A DNA stretch of 15,074 bases from a bacterium (lineage in GTDB: Bacteria; Bacillota; Clostridia; Oscillospirales; Oscillospiraceae). The translations under genes were made by a program, and so were the position numbers. A model generated the notes under the pieces. That model was not told the origin of the DNA, did not search any database, and was given only the letters and a program-made list of their open reading frames with translations. Positions 12,626 through 15,074 of the stretch are shown here, piece by piece. The stretch is from contig JAHYYS010000062.1 in assembly GCA_019424865.1 (NCBI GenBank), positions 1 to 15,074 on the forward strand. The letters are read 5' to 3'. Positions within the stretch are counted from its first letter, which is position 1. Every line of letters starts with the position of its first letter.

Positions 12626-14320
12626 TCAGGCCAGACTGGTCTGAACCTTGGTCAGCTCCTGGGCAATATTCAGCACGTGGTCGCCGATGCGCTCAAAGTC
12701 GGTGAGCAGCTCGGAGTAGATGATGCAGGCCTCCTGGTCGCAGGAGCCCTCCTTCATCCGCACCAGCTGGCTGCGGCGGTACTGGGCCGTCATGTCGTCA
12801 ATGCGCTGCTCCATCTCTTCCACTCCGGTCAGCCACTCCCGGCTGCCCGCCTGGGGCTGGAGCAGCATGGCCACCGCGTCCAGGGACACGTCCCGCATGG
12901 AGCGGATCTCCCCCTGGGCGGCCTGGGAAAAGCTGATATCCTTGCGGGACAGCAGCCGGGTATAGCCCGCCAGGTTGTCGGCGTGGTCGCCGATGCGCTC
13001 GATATTGCCGGAGATGGTGAAGAAGCTGCTGACAGTGGCCGAGCCCTCCTCGTTGGTCTCCACGGCGATGAGATGGGAGACATAGCGGGAGATCTCCTTG
13101 TTCAGGAAATCAATATACTCCTCCCGCTCCTCCACATGTTCCAGCTGATCCACGTCCCGGTCCAGCACGGCCTGGAAGCTGTCCGACACGTTGTCCTGGG
13201 CCATGGTCAGCATGCGGTGCAGCTCCTGGCGCAGCTCGTCCATCACAATGGCGGATACGCCCAGGCCGCCCTCCTTGCCGCTGGCCTGGATGGGGGTGAG
13301 GTAGGCCAGGTGCATGGTGCTCTCGTCGTACTCGGGCAGGGGCTGGTCGGGGAGGATCTTCACCGCCAGCTTGGCCAGATAGTTGCCCAGAGGCAGCAGC
13401 ACCAGAGTGGTGACAATGTTGAAGCTGGTGTGGGTCAGGGCGATCTGTCCCGCGGGGGTGCCGGGCAGAATGCCGGCCAGGAACTGCCCCGCCGCCCCGG
13501 GCAGCACCAGAGAGCCGTCCACCACGGAGGCAATGGGGAAAACCAGGAACAGGCAGGTGAAAATCAGGGTACCGATGAGGTTGAACATCAGGTGGATGAT
13601 GGTGGTGCGCTTGGCGTTGCGGTTGGTGCCGATGGAGGCCAGCACTGCAGTGATGCAGGTGCCGATGTTCTGTCCGAACAGAACAAACACCGAATTGGCA
13701 TAGGCGATGACCCCGCTGTTGGCCAGGGCCTGGAGAATGCCCACCGAGGCGGAGGAGGACTGGATAATGGCGGTAAACACGGCCCCGGCCAGAATGCCCA
13801 GCAGGGGGTTGGAGAAGTTGGACATGATGCTGATAAAGGCCTCCGACTCCCGCAGGGGGGCCATGGCCGCGCTCATCATATCCATTCCGATGAACAAAAC
13901 GCCCAGGCCGGCCAGAATCTGGCCGATGTGCTGCAGCTGGGGCCGCTTTACAAAGACGGCCAGCACCACGCCCGCAAAGGCGATGAGCGGGGCCAGCTCG
14001 CCCACGTCCAGGGCAATCAAAAGGCCGGTCACCGTGGTGCCGATGTTGGCGCCCATGATAATCCACACCGCCTGGTTCAGGGTCATCATGCCCGCATTGA
14101 CAAAGCCCACCACCATAACCGTGGTGGCGGAGGACGACTGGATCACGGCGGTAATGGCCGCCCCCACCAGAACGCCCAGAAAGCGGTTGGCGGTCAGCCG
14201 CTCCAAAATCTGCTTCATCCGGCTGCCTGCCGCCGCCTCCAGGCCCGAACTCATCATCTGCATCCCGTACAGGAACAGGGCCAGGCCGCCCAACAGGCTT
14301 AAAAAGTCTGTCATCTGCAT
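12626..14320 (-). CDS. Na/Pi-cotransporter-like protein with C-terminal PhoU-like domain
   Basis: 564-aa inner-membrane protein of the NptA/PNaS family. The membrane part (about 1-320) has the two signature repeats QSSSATT (61-67) and QSSSAS (187-192), each followed by a GxNIGT motif. The cytoplasmic C-terminus (about 345-560) is PhoU-like, helical, with paired metal-site motifs NIERIGDHADN and DFERIGDHVLN. It likely moves phosphate or another anion with Na+, with PhoU-like control; some homologues handle other substrates. Start ATG 14320 with AGGAGG 10 bp upstream; a second ATG two codons later is possible. It is preceded by a promoter and a structured leader with terminator (14401-14588), suggesting attenuation control. 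Confidence 0.94.
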   Translation of the reverse strand: MQMTDFLSLLGGLALFLYGMQMMSSGLEAAAGSRMKQILERLTANRFLGVLVGAAITAVIQSSSATTVMVVGFVNAGMMTLNQAVWIIMGANIGTTVTGLLIALDVGELAPLIAFAGVVLAVFVKRPQLQHIGQILAGLGVLFIGMDMMSAAMAPLRESEAFISIMSNFSNPLLGILAGAVFTAIIQSSSASVGILQALANSGVIAYANSVFVLFGQNIGTCITAVLASIGTNRNAKRTTIIHLMFNLIGTLIFTCLFLVFPIASVVDGSLVLPGAAGQFLAGILPGTPAGQIALTHTSFNIVTTLVLLPLGNYLAKLAVKILPDQPLPEYDESTMHLAYLTPIQASGKEGGLGVSAIVMDELRQELHRMLTMAQDNVSDSFQAVLDRDVDQLEHVEEREEYIDFLNKEISRYVSHLIAVETNEEGSATVSSFFTISGNIERIGDHADNLAGYTRLLSRKDISFSQAAQGEIRSMRDVSLDAVAMLLQPQAGSREWLTGVEEMEQRIDDMTAQYRRSQLVRMKEGSCDQEACIIYSELLTDFERIGDHVLNIAQELTKVQTSLA

Positions 14321-14400
14321 ACGCTGGAATCCTCCTTGTTTCTCTCTATCCAGTGTTTTTCCAAGATACTGTCTATTGTTTCATGGTTTTAGTACAAATA

Positions 14401-14454
14401 TAAAAAAGGCATAGCCCGCGGGACAAAGGCAGCTTCGTCCCGCAGGTTATGCCT
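14401..14454 (-). terminator. Intrinsic terminator of the structured RNA upstream of the Na/Pi gene
   Basis: Arms 14407-14424 and 14437-14454 form an 18-bp stem with two imperfect pairs and a 12-nt loop, followed on the minus strand by TTTTTTA. It lies between promoter and gene, about 80 bp before the start codon. Confidence 0.85.
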
Positions 14455-14553
14455 GCAACCTTTTATGTTCTTCAGACCGATCCCCGCCGGTCCGGGCGCA
14501 GATGCTCCCATGGCATTCTACCTCTCTGTACGCCTCATTCGCAACTTCTTCCA
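14401..14553 (-). ncRNA. Structured RNA: riboswitch-like leader or independent small RNA
   Basis: A promoter at 14560-14588 and a terminator at 14401-14454 delimit a transcript of about 150 nt. It contains a stem GGCG-(UA)-CAGA / UCUG-CGCC (14534-14525 with 14502-14495) enclosing a purine-rich loop with GAGGUAGAAUGCCAUGGGAG. A second hairpin is GACCG/CGGUC. A small hairpin GCAGG-CAUAA-CCUGC (14456-14442) overlaps and competes with the 5' arm of the terminator. No ORF with a ribosome-binding site is apparent. I do not recognise a known riboswitch core. 6S-like or other small RNA is an alternative to a cis-acting attenuator of the Na/Pi gene. Confidence 0.6.
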
Positions 14554-14559
14554 AATAAC

Positions 14560-14588
14560 ATTATAGGGAAGCCCCGCCCCGCCGTCAA
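14560..14588 (-). promoter_or_regulatory. Strong promoter of the structured RNA / Na/Pi transcript
   Basis: On the minus strand, TTGACG (14588-14583), 17-bp spacer, perfect TATAAT (14565-14560). Predicted start is near 14553, leaving a leader of about 230 nt before the Na/Pi start codon. Confidence 0.85.
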
Positions 14589-14639
14589 TACATTTTACCT
14601 GTTCTTTTTCTGTTTCAAACATTTTCCCATGATTGTCAC

Positions 14640-14672
14640 AAAAAAGCTCCCCCGGCCCAGGGCCGGGGGAGC
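14640..14672 (-). terminator. Terminator after the ABC-F gene
   Basis: GCTCCCCCGGCCC / GGGCCGGGGGAGC arms (14646-14658 with 14660-14672), followed on the minus strand by TTTTTTG. It lies 38 bp after the ABC-F stop. Confidence 0.93.
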
Positions 14673-14709
14673 AAAATCGGACAATGCAGGCGGCGGGGGG
14701 ACGGCGCCC

Positions 14710-15074
14710 TCACTGCGCCTTCTGGCTCTCCAGATACTCGTCATAGGTGGTTTTCCGGTCGATGAGCTTTCCCTCGGGGGTAAAGTCAAACACCCGGTTG
14801 CAGACGGTCTGAATCAGCTGATGGTCGTGGGAGGCCACCAGGACGTTGCATTTGACGGCCTCCAGGCCCTTGTTCAACGCGGCGATGGACTCCAGGTCCA
14901 GGTGGTTGGTGGGCTGGTCCAGCATGAGCACGTTGGCCCCGGAGAGCATCATCCGGGAGAGCATGCACCGCACCTTCTCGCCGCCGGAGAGGACCTTCAC
15001 CGGCTTGTACACCTCGTCCCCGGAGAAGAGCATCCGGCCCAGGAAGCCCCGCAGGTACTGCTCCTGGGGATCGG
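14710..15074 (-). CDS. ABC-F family ATPase, C-terminal part (cut by window edge)
   Basis: Only the last 121 codons are present; the frame is open to the right edge (upstream residues include PQEQYLRGFLGRM). It is the second nucleotide-binding domain of a soluble ABC-F protein that acts on the ribosome. Visible are the signature LSGGEKVR, Walker B VLMLDQPTNHLD and switch His in VASHDH. The end reads KTTYDEYLESQKAQ. Style is closest to the YkpA/YbiT-like group as I know it. The Walker B catalytic Glu is replaced by Gln (DQPT instead of DEPT), which would weaken ATP hydrolysis in this site unless the subfamily tolerates it. Terminator at 14640. Confidence 0.92.
   Translation of the reverse strand, partial: DPQEQYLRGFLGRMLFSGDEVYKPVKVLSGGEKVRCMLSRMMLSGANVLMLDQPTNHLDLESIAALNKGLEAVKCNVLVASHDHQLIQTVCNRVFDFTPEGKLIDRKTTYDEYLESQKAQ

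Noticed and set aside
12428..14302. Long plus-strand open frame opposite the Na/Pi gene
   Set aside because: Gln/His/Gly-rich antisense shadow; the minus-strand protein has clear QSSSA and PhoU motifs.

Overview
The window looks like chromosomal DNA of a high-GC anaerobic Firmicute. The strong GC3 bias, TTG/GTG starts with strong Shine-Dalgarno sequences, sigma-A type promoters and family make-up (LCP protein, RR-HK-HtrA operon, Cys-rich FMN oxidoreductase, Na/Pi-PhoU protein, ABC-F ATPase) suggest an Oscillospiraceae relative such as Flavonifractor or Lawsonibacter. This placement is inferred from protein style, not from a database search. I see no rRNA, tRNA, CRISPR array, insertion sequence or prophage.

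Layout. (1) Bases 1-540 hold a tandem array of three ~155-185 bp units, running off the left edge. Each unit has a 14-17 bp perfect hairpin, in two units an almost identical purine-rich leader, and a 20-21 codon ORF ending in a shared G-x-[FL]-M-T motif. No ordinary annotation explains it. (2) 555-1811: promoter and a cation diffusion facilitator. (3) 1942-5857: response regulator, sensor kinase and HtrA protease, probably one envelope-stress operon. Between kinase and protease lies a second odd structure: the last 63 bp of the kinase gene occur three times, separated by two nearly identical hairpin-rich 166/171 bp spacers, and the tail copies differ only at synonymous sites. (4) 6029-6889: promoter, Nudix hydrolase, overlapping 80-aa unknown protein, strong terminator. 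(5) 6937-7856: an AT-richer stretch with a near-consensus promoter, a small ORF frameshifted at an A7 tract, a weak 115-aa ORF and apparent gene remnants, closed by a bidirectional terminator. (6) On the minus strand, right to left: the C-terminal end of an ABC-F ATPase with its terminator; a promoter and ~150-nt structured RNA ending in an intrinsic terminator before a Na/Pi-cotransporter-like gene; an FMN alpha-hydroxy-acid oxidoreductase with its own promoter; a small XRE regulator; an ECF sigma factor with a putative membrane anti-sigma partner; and an LCP cell-wall ligase.

How the genes may work together. Much of the window deals with the envelope and its stress: RR-HK-HtrA, ECF sigma/anti-sigma and LCP. 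Metal and phosphate transport (CDF, Na/Pi) and nucleotide-pool cleaning (Nudix) are housekeeping. The two candidates for something undescribed are the hairpin/micropeptide array at the left edge and the kinase-tail repeat array at 4047-4575. The structured RNA upstream of the Na/Pi gene comes third.
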